A stretch of 64,000 nt of DNA from Bradyrhizobium lupini. Its GTDB lineage: Bacteria; Pseudomonadota; Alphaproteobacteria; Rhizobiales; Xanthobacteraceae. Below the pieces are notes generated by a model that worked only from the letters and a program-made list of their open reading frames with translations, had not been told where the DNA came from and did not search any database. Where the stretch lies: the NCBI RefSeq assembly GCF_040939785.1, contig NZ_CP162553.1, positions 4,545,001-4,609,000 on the forward strand, given 5' to 3'. This document shows positions 34,909 through 42,198 of this stretch, one piece after another. A program made the position numbers and the translations under genes. The first letter of the stretch is position 1. The number at the start of each line of letters is the position of its first letter.

Positions 34909-35124
34909 ATGACCGCTTCGAGCCCGGGCAAGGCGTCGGTAAAGCCATCTTGCGCACAGCAAAGCGACGTTCACTGCGAGCCCGTTCACTGCGAGCCGAT
35001 GTCTCACCAAAATTCCGGTGACCACGGTTACGAAATGTATCCGCAGAAATTCGTGCGTCTTGTCGGCTGCCATGACGTTCCCGCCTCCGCGCTACGCAAG
35101 CGCGTGGGCGAAAAGCTGCACTAG
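34909..35124 (+). CDS. Possible small protein of 71 residues with an HCEP repeat
   Basis: An open frame starting at ATG 34909 with GGGAGCAG before it: MTASSPGKASVKPSCAQQSD, then VHCEPVHCEP, encoded by a direct DNA repeat TTCACTGCGAGCC (twice), and ending LHamphipathic-type RLVGCHDVPASALRKRVGEK. Cys and His are frequent, so metal binding is possible. It ends just before the ribbon-helix-helix remnant on the other strand. No family recognised; it could be spurious. Confidence 0.35.
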   Translation: MTASSPGKASVKPSCAQQSDVHCEPVHCEPMSHQNSGDHGYEMYPQKFVRLVGCHDVPASALRKRVGEKLH

Positions 35125-35128
35125 ACAT

Positions 35129-35507
35129 TCAGGTCCGATGCTTCGGCAGGTCAATCCGTTCGTGTGAGAACTCCGGCGGGCCCTCGGTCAGGCGGCGGAT
35201 CCGGCGCTCGCGTTCGTCTTCCAGACAGCGCAGGATCGAGCAGTCCCTCGAGTTCACGCACCGCAAGCTCTTCGATCCTGGTGGCATCCGAAGCGAGCGG
35301 GTGCCCTGGCGGGAGTGCCGGGGGCGCGACCTTCAGGCCGAGCTCGACCAGCTTACGGATGGCTTCCGAGCGCTACAGGTGATGGGTTTCGGCCCAGCTA
35401 TCCACGGCCGCGGTCAGGCTTTCCGGCGTCTTCACCGCGCTGATCGGATTATGCCCAGTGCGCCGGCTTGCCGGAGCGATGGAGTCCTTCCTGTCGAAGT
35501 CGGACAC
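35129..35507 (-). pseudogene. Ribbon-helix-helix DNA-binding protein, decayed
   Basis: On the minus strand, from GTG 35507, the frame reads SDFDRKDSIAPASRRTGHNP and SLTAAVDSWAETHHL, then an in-frame TAG (35373-35375), then RSEAIRKLVELGLKVAPP, which continues a CopG/Arc-type ribbon-helix-helix domain (AVDxWA...RSEAIRxLVELGL). Near 35221 one extra base shifts the frame, after which ERERRIRRLTEGPPEFSHER to the stop at 35129 completes a normal C-terminus. The total, 379 bases, is one over a whole number of codons. A nonsense plus a frameshift make it a genuine remnant. Confidence 0.7.
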
Positions 35508-35721
35508 GTCGATGTTCCCGCGCAACCATGTCAGATCATCGAGACTAGACGCCATTTACGGTCAACCGTTTAATGACCTTCTGTGGCATTGCAGTGCGCC
35601 CTCATCTTGTTGTCCGGGTCCATTTCGGCCAATGGTTGCAAGGGCGCGCGCCTGGCGAACCGAATCGATTCTTCTACGTATGTCCCTTTGGACGTGCGTC
35701 CCAACCATCCGGCATCATCCG

Positions 35722-36861
35722 ATGACATCAGCGTTCTATAGCGGCATTCCGGTCTTTCGCGGCTTCACCAGTCTGATGGACCCCGCTTTGTATTCGCCGC
35801 TGCCCGACGACTGGAGCGTCGGCGTTGCCGACATCGTGGATCTGACCAAGGCCATCGCGGCGCAGCGCTACAAGGCGGTGAACATGGCCGGTGCCGCCGT
35901 GATCGCGGCCGTGACGAATGCATTGGAGGGACGCGAATTTCCCTTCGTGTTCGGCGGCGACGGCGCGAGTTTTGCGGTCGCGCCTAATGATCTCGAACTG
36001 GCCCGCGAGGCTTTGGCTGCGACCGCGACCTGGGTGCGGGAAGATCTCGACTTGCGGATGCGCGTCGCGCTGGTGCCGGTGAGCGTCATTCGCGCGCATG
36101 GCCTAGACGTGCGCGTCGCGCGCTTCGGACCGTCGGCCAATTTGTCCTATGCGATGTTTTCTGGCGGCGGGCTCGCCTGGGCGGACGCAGCGATGAAGCG
36201 CGGCGAGTTTGCGATCACCGAAGCGCCCGCGGGGACGCAGCCCGATCTCTCCGGCCTGTCCTGCCGCTTCGAGGTGATTCCGGCTGCGCGCGGCCTGATC
36301 CTGTCCGTGCTGGTCATGCCGGCCCAAGGCGCCGATCCCTCGGCATTCCGCAACGTGATCGAGGACATCATCCATCTCGTCGAGCGCAGCCCGGATGCCG
36401 GTCGTCCCGTGCCGCCACAAGGGCCGCCGCTGACATGGCCGCCGCAAGGGCTGGAATATGAGGCGCGCACCAAGCGCGGAGGTCCGTTGCTCGCACGCCG
36501 CGCCAGCGTGCTGGCCTACACCCTTTTCGTCTATCTGATCATGCGCTTCGATCTCAAAGTCGGCGGCTTTGTGCCGAAGCTTTATACACGGCAGGTCGTG
36601 GAGAACTCCGACTTCCGAAAATATGACGACGGCCTGCGCATGATCCTCGACTGTACGCCGGAGCTCGAACGCGCCCTCAGCGATCGCCTCGCGATTGCCG
36701 CGCGCGACGGCATCGTGCGTTACGGCCTCTATCAGCAGGACGCTGCGATGATGACCTGCTTCACCCCGTCGGCGTTGCGCAGCGATCACGTCCATTTTAT
36801 CGACGGCGCGCGGGGCGGCTACGCCTCGGCGGCGACGGCGCTGAAGGCGATGACGGCGTGA
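35722..36861 (+). CDS. DUF3095 domain protein
   Basis: A 379-residue protein. It starts MTSAFYSGIPVFRGFTSLMD at 35722. Segments such as YKAVNMAGAAVIAAVTNALEGREFPFVFGGDGASFAV and SDFRKYDDGLRMILDCTPELERALSDRL look like the DUF3095 family; the GGDGASF pattern resembles adenylate/guanylate cyclase palm domains, so a nucleotide-related role is possible. Frames upstream of 35722 are poorly protein-like. No neighbour suggests a role. Confidence 0.85.
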   Translation: MTSAFYSGIPVFRGFTSLMDPALYSPLPDDWSVGVADIVDLTKAIAAQRYKAVNMAGAAVIAAVTNALEGREFPFVFGGDGASFAVAPNDLELAREALAATATWVREDLDLRMRVALVPVSVIRAHGLDVRVARFGPSANLSYAMFSGGGLAWADAAMKRGEFAITEAPAGTQPDLSGLSCRFEVIPAARGLILSVLVMPAQGADPSAFRNVIEDIIHLVERSPDAGRPVPPQGPPLTWPPQGLEYEARTKRGGPLLARRASVLAYTLFVYLIMRFDLKVGGFVPKLYTRQVVENSDFRKYDDGLRMILDCTPELERALSDRLAIAARDGIVRYGLYQQDAAMMTCFTPSALRSDHVHFIDGARGGYASAATALKAMTA

Positions 36862-36865
36862 AGCG

Positions 36866-36943
36866 CTAGCGCCCCGCCCGCGTCCAGGTTTCGCCGCCGC
36901 AGAGCGCGCCGACGCAGCCTTCGACCCGCAGCGAATCCGGATG
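36866..36943 (-). pseudogene. Remnant of a DUF2147-type C-terminus
   Basis: The minus strand reads DSLRVEGCVGALCGGETWTR and AGR then stop (36866-36868). This closely resembles the usual C-terminal end of small DUF2147 exported proteins (LxVxGCVxGxLCGGxTWxR). A TGA lies a few codons upstream in frame, and no N-terminal part is visible. It is therefore a truncated relic wedged between the DUF3095 and MATE genes. Confidence 0.45.
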
Positions 36944-36988
36944 GAATCACATTCCCGCGTTTATTTGCCTGCGTGCAATGACCTGCGC

Positions 36989-38374
36989 TTATTTGACCCA
37001 GCGCACGAAGGCGACCGAGGCCGCGGTCGACAGCCCGAATACCGCCATGGCGCCGCCGACCAGCGCGAACAGGGTCCAGGCCGGAGCCTGCGCCATCATG
37101 AGGCCGCCGCCGCCGATCGCGACGATCAGCAGCCGCGCGGTGGAGGCGAGCACGGGACCGCCGACCCGCGCCGCGCCTTGCGAGGAGAAATACAGCGACA
37201 CGCCCACGCCGAAGAACACGAAGGTCGGGCCTGCCCAGTGGAAGTAGCTGTGCGCGGCGGCGGCAACGCCGGGATCCCTGGTGAAGAGCGAAACCCACAG
37301 GGATGGATCGAGCGCGATGATGAGGCCGATCAGGCCGACGGTAAGTCCCGAGGCCCCGGCCGCGGTCCAGGCCACGCGCCGCGCGCGCTTCACCTGTCCG
37401 GCGCCCATCGCCATGCCGACCATCGGCACCGATGCGATGCCGAAGGCGAAGGTGATCGGGATCAGCAAGAATTCCAGTCGCGAGCCGATGCCGTAACCGG
37501 CCAGCATCCCGGTGCCGAAGGTCGCCAGGATCTTGGTGAAGATCAAAATGGTGAGCACGGTCTGGAGCGGCGACAGGCAGGCGACCGCGCCGACCTTGAG
37601 GATGTCGAAGAACAACGCGCGATCAAAATGGAAGGCGCCGAAATCCAGCGGCAGCCGGCTGCGGCCGGACCAGAGATACCAGAGGAAGAAGATCGCAGCG
37701 CAGGTGAATGCGATCAACTGACCGGCGGCCACTCCGGGCATGCCGAATTGCGGCACGCCGAACAGGCCGAGCCCCAGCGTGCCGCCGAGCGCGATCTGGA
37801 GCACGCTCGTCCCGATCAGCGCCATCGAGGGCAGACGCATGTCGCCGGTGCCGCGGATCACCGAGGCCAGCGTGTTGACGAGCCAGATCGCGACCGCGCC
37901 GGAGAACAGCATTTGCGAATAGCCGCTGGCTTCCTCGAGCACACGCTCGCGCCCGCCCAGCAGCGCGAAGAACGAGCGGCCGAAGACGAGCATCGTCACC
38001 GTGAAGAAAAGCCCGCCGCAGAGGCCGATGATGGCGGCATGCAGCGCCAGCGTCGCCGCACGGTTCCGGTCGCCTGCGCCGAGCGCGCGGCTGATCGCAG
38101 ACGAGACGCCGCCGCCCATCGCGCCCGCGCTCATCATCTGCGTCAGCATGGCGAATGGAAACACCAGCGCGATCGCTGCGAGCGGAATGGTGCCGAGCCG
38201 GCCGATATAGGAGGTCTCGGCGACCGCGACCAGCGTGCTGCCGACCATCGCGATCATGTTGGGGATCGCGAGCCGCAGCAGCGTCGGCAGGATCGGGGCC
38301 GTCAGCAAGCTGGCGATGGGCGAGGCGACCGGGGCAGGCGGCGGCATGGCGTCTATCGAGGCGTCGATCGTCAT
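36989..38374 (-). CDS. MATE-family efflux transporter
   Basis: A 461-residue inner-membrane exporter with about 12 hydrophobic spans, the normal MATE length. The N-terminal repeat starts TLLRLAIPNMIAMVGSTLVAVAETSYIGRLG, and PLAAIALVFPFAML with SRALGAGDRNRA are characteristic; the second half repeats GVAAGQLIAFTCAAIFFLWY and GYGIGSRLEFLLIPITFAFG. Such proteins export cationic drugs, metabolites or flavonoids using H+ or Na+. The adjacent acetyltransferase at 38457 runs in the same direction and could work on the same kind of compound. Confidence 0.93.
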   Translation of the reverse strand: MTIDASIDAMPPPAPVASPIASLLTAPILPTLLRLAIPNMIAMVGSTLVAVAETSYIGRLGTIPLAAIALVFPFAMLTQMMSAGAMGGGVSSAISRALGAGDRNRAATLALHAAIIGLCGGLFFTVTMLVFGRSFFALLGGRERVLEEASGYSQMLFSGAVAIWLVNTLASVIRGTGDMRLPSMALIGTSVLQIALGGTLGLGLFGVPQFGMPGVAAGQLIAFTCAAIFFLWYLWSGRSRLPLDFGAFHFDRALFFDILKVGAVACLSPLQTVLTILIFTKILATFGTGMLAGYGIGSRLEFLLIPITFAFGIASVPMVGMAMGAGQVKRARRVAWTAAGASGLTVGLIGLIIALDPSLWVSLFTRDPGVAAAAHSYFHWAGPTFVFFGVGVSLYFSSQGAARVGGPVLASTARLLIVAIGGGGLMMAQAPAWTLFALVGGAMAVFGLSTAASVAFVRWVK

Positions 38375-38456
38375 GTGTCACCGCGCGGAATATTGGATGA
38401 TGATCGACATATTATATGGCGCGCAGCGCCGGCACCAGCCGCGCCTCACGCAGGGC

Positions 38457-38984
38457 TCACCAGGGCAGGCCGCAGAGGTCGATAGTGCCGAGTGTCGGCG
38501 CGCTGACGATGTTGCAGACATAGGGCGCCATGTGGGTGAAGCGGATCCGCCCCTCCGGCTGCTCGCAATAGACCTCGCCCTTGAAGGGGAGCCAGCTGCG
38601 GGCCTCGTAGAACGCGACATTGTGCGGCTCGCAGAACAGCAGCGCGAAGCGGACCGCCTCGTTGGCGCGCATGGTATGCACCGCGGCATCGATCGCCATG
38701 GTCGCATAGCCGCGGCCGCGCCGGTCCTCCCGCGTGCAGACGCCGCCGATGCCGCCGATGTGAACCTTCTGCCCGTTCCAGGTGACGGTGCGAAAATAGA
38801 TGCCGACATGGCAGACGAGACCATCCTCGGGCGTCTCGATCAGAACGCGCAGGTCGGCATTGGCCCATTTGACGTGGGCCCAGGGCTGCTTCCCGACGAT
38901 ATCAGGTCCGAAGACCGCCTGGTGCAGCGGCTCCGCGATCCGCCAGGAGGCGTCGCCGTTCAAAATGTCGATCTCGATGCTCAT
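38457..38984 (-). CDS. GNAT acetyltransferase, aminoglycoside 2'-acetyltransferase-like
   Basis: A 175-residue GNAT protein. The acetyl-CoA loop is VHIGGIGGVCTREDRRGRGYATMAIDAA. The pattern VTWNGQKVHIGGIGGV, FYEARSWLPFKGEVYCEQPEG and a C-terminal ending TLGTIDLCGLPW resembles AAC(2')-I enzymes, whose last part reads like ELMCDWRAGDVW. The substrate could be an aminoglycoside, a cell-wall sugar or another amine. The start at ATG 38984 has AGAGAGAG before it; the longer open frame upstream is unlikely. It sits upstream of, and in the same direction as, the MATE gene. Confidence 0.78.
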   Translation of the reverse strand: MSIEIDILNGDASWRIAEPLHQAVFGPDIVGKQPWAHVKWANADLRVLIETPEDGLVCHVGIYFRTVTWNGQKVHIGGIGGVCTREDRRGRGYATMAIDAAVHTMRANEAVRFALLFCEPHNVAFYEARSWLPFKGEVYCEQPEGRIRFTHMAPYVCNIVSAPTLGTIDLCGLPW

Positions 38985-39222
38985 GGCTCTCTCTTTCGCG
39001 TCTCCGCGCCGTCGGTGCGTGTCGTTCTGCCATAAGCACCTCAAAGGCAATGATATTTTATGGCCTGGTTGAAACGCCCTACATCCTTGCGACGATTTTA
39101 TGCAATCCGGCCAAGCCGCCGCACCACGCCTTTTGGAAAATTCGCGGTATTTAACGGCCACGGAACCTTCTATAAGGGGTGACCGTTAAGTCTCGTTCCC
39201 CCATCAGTCGCGGACAACACCC

Positions 39223-39819
39223 ATGACCTTTACGCTGCCCCCACTCCCCTACGCCTATGACGCCCTCGGACAATTCATGTCGAAGGAAACGCTCGAATTC
39301 CACCACGACAAGCATCATCAGGCCTATGTCACCAACGGCAACAACGCGCTCAAGGGCACCGAATGGGAAGGCAAGTCCCTTGAGGAGATCGTCAAGGGCT
39401 CGTTCGGCAAGAACCCCGCGGTGTTCAACAATGCCGGCCAGCACTACAACCACATCCATTTCTGGAGCTGGATGAAGCCCAATGGCGGCGGCACCAAGCT
39501 GCCGGGCAAGATCGAGAAGAAGATCAACGAGGACCTCGGCGGCTTCGAGAAGTTCAAGACGGACTTCCAGGCGGCCGGCGTCGGCCAGTTCGGCTCCGGC
39601 TGGTGCTGGCTCCAAGTCAAGAACGGCAAGCTCGAGATTGCCAAGACCCCGAACGGCGAGAATCCGCTGGTGCACGGCGCCACCCCGATCCTCGGCTGCG
39701 ACGTCTGGGAGCACTCCTACTACATCGACTACCGCAACCGCCGTCCCGACTATCTGAAGGCGTTTGTCGAGAACCTCGTGAACTGGGAATACGTCGAGTC
39801 GCTGTTCGACAAGGCCTGA
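39223..39819 (+). CDS. sodB: Superoxide dismutase, Fe type
   Basis: A 198-residue cytoplasmic superoxide dismutase. Metal ligands are visible: His in EFHHDKHHQAYV, His in GQHYNHIHFWSWM, and Asp/His in CDVWEHSYYIDYRNRRPDYL. The Gln-containing NNAGQHYNH and GSGWCWLQV fit the iron or cambialistic branch rather than Mn-only enzymes. No signal peptide. Strong upstream AT-rich region and the terminator at 39885 define a single-gene transcript. Confidence 0.96.
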   Translation: MTFTLPPLPYAYDALGQFMSKETLEFHHDKHHQAYVTNGNNALKGTEWEGKSLEEIVKGSFGKNPAVFNNAGQHYNHIHFWSWMKPNGGGTKLPGKIEKKINEDLGGFEKFKTDFQAAGVGQFGSGWCWLQVKNGKLEIAKTPNGENPLVHGATPILGCDVWEHSYYIDYRNRRPDYLKAFVENLVNWEYVESLFDKA

Positions 39820-39843
39820 GTTCGACGAGGCCTGGGCTTCACG

Positions 39844-39875
39844 CATTCCGGGGCCGGCTTTGCCGCTCCGGAATG
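39844..39875. other. Short hairpin-forming repeat after sodB
   Basis: CATTCCGG and CCGGAATG are perfect inverted copies around GGCCGGCTTTGCCGCT, itself able to pair (CCGGC/GCCG-type). The pattern resembles a common small repeat in this group. It precedes the real terminator. Confidence 0.5.
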
Positions 39876-39884
39876 ACGGAATTG

Positions 39885-39914
39885 AAAGGCGGTCGCAGGC
39901 GCGGCCGCCTTTTT
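39885..39914 (+). terminator. Rho-independent terminator of sodB
   Basis: AAAGGCGG and CCGCCTTT pair around a 12-base loop and are followed by TTG after a run of five T's (CCTTTTTG). It lies 66 bases past the sodB stop and is the clearest intrinsic terminator in the window. Confidence 0.8.
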
Positions 39915-40047
39915 GTTGTGCGGAATTCGCACTTCGCCTCGCATGGCCCTGCGCGAGGTGCGCATCGCTCCCGTCATCGTACTGTTTGCATCGCATCTGC
40001 GGCGCCCTTAAGCAGGACGGGCATCACCCTCGAGCCGAACGCGCCCG

Positions 40048-40657
40048 TTGTCAGATCCTTCCTCGAAAGACCCGGCATCCGCCGAGGACGCGGAATCCGA
40101 GCCGCGGCCGGGTCGCGTGCGCAAGCCGATCGGCTGGTCGACCATCATCATCGCAGCCCTTGTGGCGGTGAGCGCAGGTCTGGTCTGGCGGCGTGATGGC
40201 ACCGACGGTGTTCTCGAGATACTGACCCACGATCTCTCGCTGTTCGGCGGCATCCTGCCCCGCGTGCTGGCCGGCTGCCTGCTCGGTGCGTTCATCTCCG
40301 AGATCCTGCCGCACGAAAAAGTCTCGCGCGCTCGGGCCGAAATCGGGCCTGAAAGGCCTTCTGATCGGCACCGCCTTCGGCGCGATCCTGCCCGGCGGTC
40401 CCTTCACCGCCTATCCCGTGGCGAGTGCGCTGCTGGCGGTCGGCGCCGATTTCGGTGCCACCATCGCCATGGTCGTGAGTTGGACCTTGATCGGCTATGG
40501 CCGGGCGGTCGCCTGGGAAATCCCGATTATGGGCACCGACTTCACGCTGTGGCGCATCCTCATCTCGCTGCCGTTGCCGGTGCTCGCAGGCGCGCTCGGC
40601 CGCTTCGTCTATGTCCGGCTTTGTCCGAAGCCGGCCATGAAGGACGACGAGACATGA
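40048..40657 (+). pseudogene. Permease (COG0701/PF03773-like), frameshifted
   Basis: Membrane permease of the predicted DUF318/ArsP-like type. The first frame from TTG 40048 holds a polar lead, then PIGWSTIIIAALVAVSAGLV and LPRVLAGCLLGAFISEILPHEKVSR. Near 40323-40335, a GC-repeat (TCGCGCGCTCGG), the frame is lost; the remainder LGPKSGLKGLLIGTAFGAIL and PGGPFTAYPVASALL continues in another frame to the stop at 40657. The interval is 610 bases, one over a multiple of three. Its stop overlaps the start of the next permease (ATGA). It may be broken or a sequencing error. Confidence 0.75.
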
Positions 40658-41154
40658 GCGCCGCGCTCCTGATCGACATCCTGTTGTGGGGTTCGGTGTT
40701 CGGCGTTGGCCTGATCGCCTTTCGCCGTGGCCCACCGGTGTTCAAGGCCTCGCTGCGCGAAGGCTCGATGGACTTCATCAACATCGTGCCGCGGATCGCG
40801 CTGGGGGTGATCGGCTCCGGCTACATCGCCGCTATCATCCCACAGGAGGTGATCAGCGGCTGGCTCGGCCCGGACAGCGGCTGGCTGGGGGTCGCGACTG
40901 CCGTGGTCGCCGGGGCCGCGACGCCCGGTGGCCCGGTAATCGGGTTCTCGATCGGGACGGTGGCCCTGAAATCGGGTGGTGGGGTGCCGCAGGTGGTCGC
41001 CTATGTCGTCGCTTGGGCGCTATTTGCCTTCCAACGGGTGATTTTGTGGGAAGTTCCGTTCATGCCGGCCCGTTTCGTCTGGTTCCGCTGCGCGGTTTCG
41101 GTGCCGTTCCCGTTCGTCGCCGCCGCCATCGCCATGCTGATCGGCAAACCCTGA
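40654..41154 (+). CDS. Permease, second half-size partner
   Basis: A 166-residue membrane protein with about four to five spans (MSAALLIDILLWGSVFGVGL; VPRIALGVIGSGYIAAIIP). The loop VAGAATPGGPVIGFSIGTVAL mirrors AFGAILPGGPFTAYPVASALL of the preceding gene: both carry a PGGP box typical of PF03773 permeases. The two half-size genes overlap by ATGA and probably assemble as a heterodimer equivalent to one full permease. Substrate unknown. It ends 20 bases before the Zur box. Confidence 0.75.
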   Translation: MSAALLIDILLWGSVFGVGLIAFRRGPPVFKASLREGSMDFINIVPRIALGVIGSGYIAAIIPQEVISGWLGPDSGWLGVATAVVAGAATPGGPVIGFSIGTVALKSGGGVPQVVAYVVAWALFAFQRVILWEVPFMPARFVWFRCAVSVPFPFVAAAIAMLIGKP

Positions 41155-41172
41155 GCCCGGCATGGACAGCTG

Positions 41173-41193
41173 TAATGTTATAATATAACATCC
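41173..41193 (+). promoter_or_regulatory. Zur box in front of the zinc uptake operon
   Basis: ATGTTATAATATAACAT (41175-41191) has eight-base arms ATGTTATA/TATAACAT around a central A and matches the proteobacterial Zur operator consensus (ATGTTATAATATAACAT). It lies seven bases before the first gene of the znu operon. Zn-loaded Zur binding here would repress the operon when zinc is plentiful. Confidence 0.9.
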
Positions 41194-41197
41194 AGGA

Positions 41198-41434
41198 ATG
41201 GTTCCCGCCGCGTCCCAAGCCCATCATAGCGATCATGCTCATAGCCATTCCCATGACGACGGGCATTCGCATGGACACGATCACACCCACGCACATGTCC
41301 ACGGTGCGGCCTCTCCGCATCCGGCTCAGGCGGCGCACTGGTCGATCCTGCGCATGACGATGGCCGCCCGTCTCGCGGCCGCGCTCGCGGTCTGCGCCGT
41401 GCTTTGGGGCGTGGTCTTCCTGGCGATGAGGTGA
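41198..41434 (+). CDS. Small His-rich membrane protein of the zinc operon
   Basis: A 78-residue protein. Of the first 36 residues 13 are His (alternating with Asp/Ser/Gly), followed by ASPHPAQAAHW and a single C-terminal hydrophobic span MAARLAAALAVCAVLWGVVF ending LAMR. The layout is a metal-binding tail anchored to the membrane. It starts immediately after the Zur box and three bases before znuC (stop 41434, znuC ATG 41437), so it is under zinc control and co-translated. It may hand zinc to the ZnuB channel or buffer it. I recall no family name. Confidence 0.8.
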   Translation: MVPAASQAHHSDHAHSHSHDDGHSHGHDHTHAHVHGAASPHPAQAAHWSILRMTMAARLAAALAVCAVLWGVVFLAMR

Positions 41435-41436
41435 CC

Positions 41437-42192
41437 ATGGCGGCGCTGCATTTCCACAACGTTACGCTCGGCTATGACCGCCATCCGGCCGTGCACCACC
41501 TCAATGGGGAGGTCGCGCCGGGCGCGCTGCTGGCCGTGATCGGCCCGAACGGCGCCGGCAAGTCGACGCTGCTGCGGGGCATCGTCGGCATCCTCAGGCC
41601 GCTCGACGGCAGCATCCATCTCGGCGGGCTCGACAGCCGCGATATCGCCTATCTGCCGCAGAGTGCGGAGATCGACCGCAGCTTCCCGATCTCGGTGCTG
41701 GACTTCGTCGCCACCGGGCTGTGGCGTGGGACCGGCCTGTTCGGCGGCATCGGCAAGGCGGCGCGCGAAAAGATCCTCCGCGCGATCGCTTCCGTTGGCC
41801 TCAACGGTTTCGAAAACCGCCCAATCGGCACGCTCTCGGGCGGCCAGATGCAGCGCGTGCTGTTCGCGCGCGTACTGCTCCAGGACGCGCGGCTGATCGT
41901 GCTGGACGAGCCCTTCAACGCCATCGACAGCAAGACCACGGCTGATCTGCTGACGCTGGTGAAGCACTGGCATGGCGAGGGCCGCACAGTGCTCGCCGCA
42001 CTGCACGACATGGAGATGGTGCGCACCCATTTCAGCGAGACGCTGGTGCTGGCGCGCGGCCCCGTGGCGTGGGGCCCGACGGCGGAGGTGCTGACGCCGG
42101 AAAACCTGATGGTGGCGATGCGGATGTGCGAAGCCTTCGACGACAGCGCCGCCGCCTGCTCGGCCGATGATGCCCGCTCACGGGCGGCTTGA
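41437..42192 (+). CDS. znuC: Zinc ABC transporter ATP-binding protein
   Basis: A 251-residue ABC ATPase. Walker A IGPNGAGKSTLLRG, Q-loop LPQSAEIDRSFPISVLDFV, signature TLSGGQMQRVLFA, Walker B RLIVLDEPFNAID and H-loop LAALHDMEMVRTHF are all intact. This is the MntB/ZnuC type used by cluster A-I metal importers. The ATG at 41437 has GAGGTGACC before it. Tail (CEAFDDSAAACSADD) is Cys-rich. Powers import through ZnuB. Confidence 0.95.
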   Translation: MAALHFHNVTLGYDRHPAVHHLNGEVAPGALLAVIGPNGAGKSTLLRGIVGILRPLDGSIHLGGLDSRDIAYLPQSAEIDRSFPISVLDFVATGLWRGTGLFGGIGKAAREKILRAIASVGLNGFENRPIGTLSGGQMQRVLFARVLLQDARLIVLDEPFNAIDSKTTADLLTLVKHWHGEGRTVLAALHDMEMVRTHFSETLVLARGPVAWGPTAEVLTPENLMVAMRMCEAFDDSAAACSADDARSRAA

Positions 42193-42198
42193 TATCCG

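Noticed and set aside
36941..38485. 514-codon frame antisense to the MATE gene
   Set aside because: Amino-acid composition is dominated by Arg, Asp, Glu and Ala repeats, typical of a frame shadow; the MATE frame has clear spans and motifs.
38457..38984. Possible NodA-type acyltransferase
   Set aside because: Although both are GNAT-fold, the sequence lacks NodA signatures and no nod genes or nod boxes are near; the AAC(2')-like pattern fits better.
39151..39996. 281-codon frame antisense to sodB
   Set aside because: Shadow of sodB; composition lacks any domain and crosses the sodB terminator.
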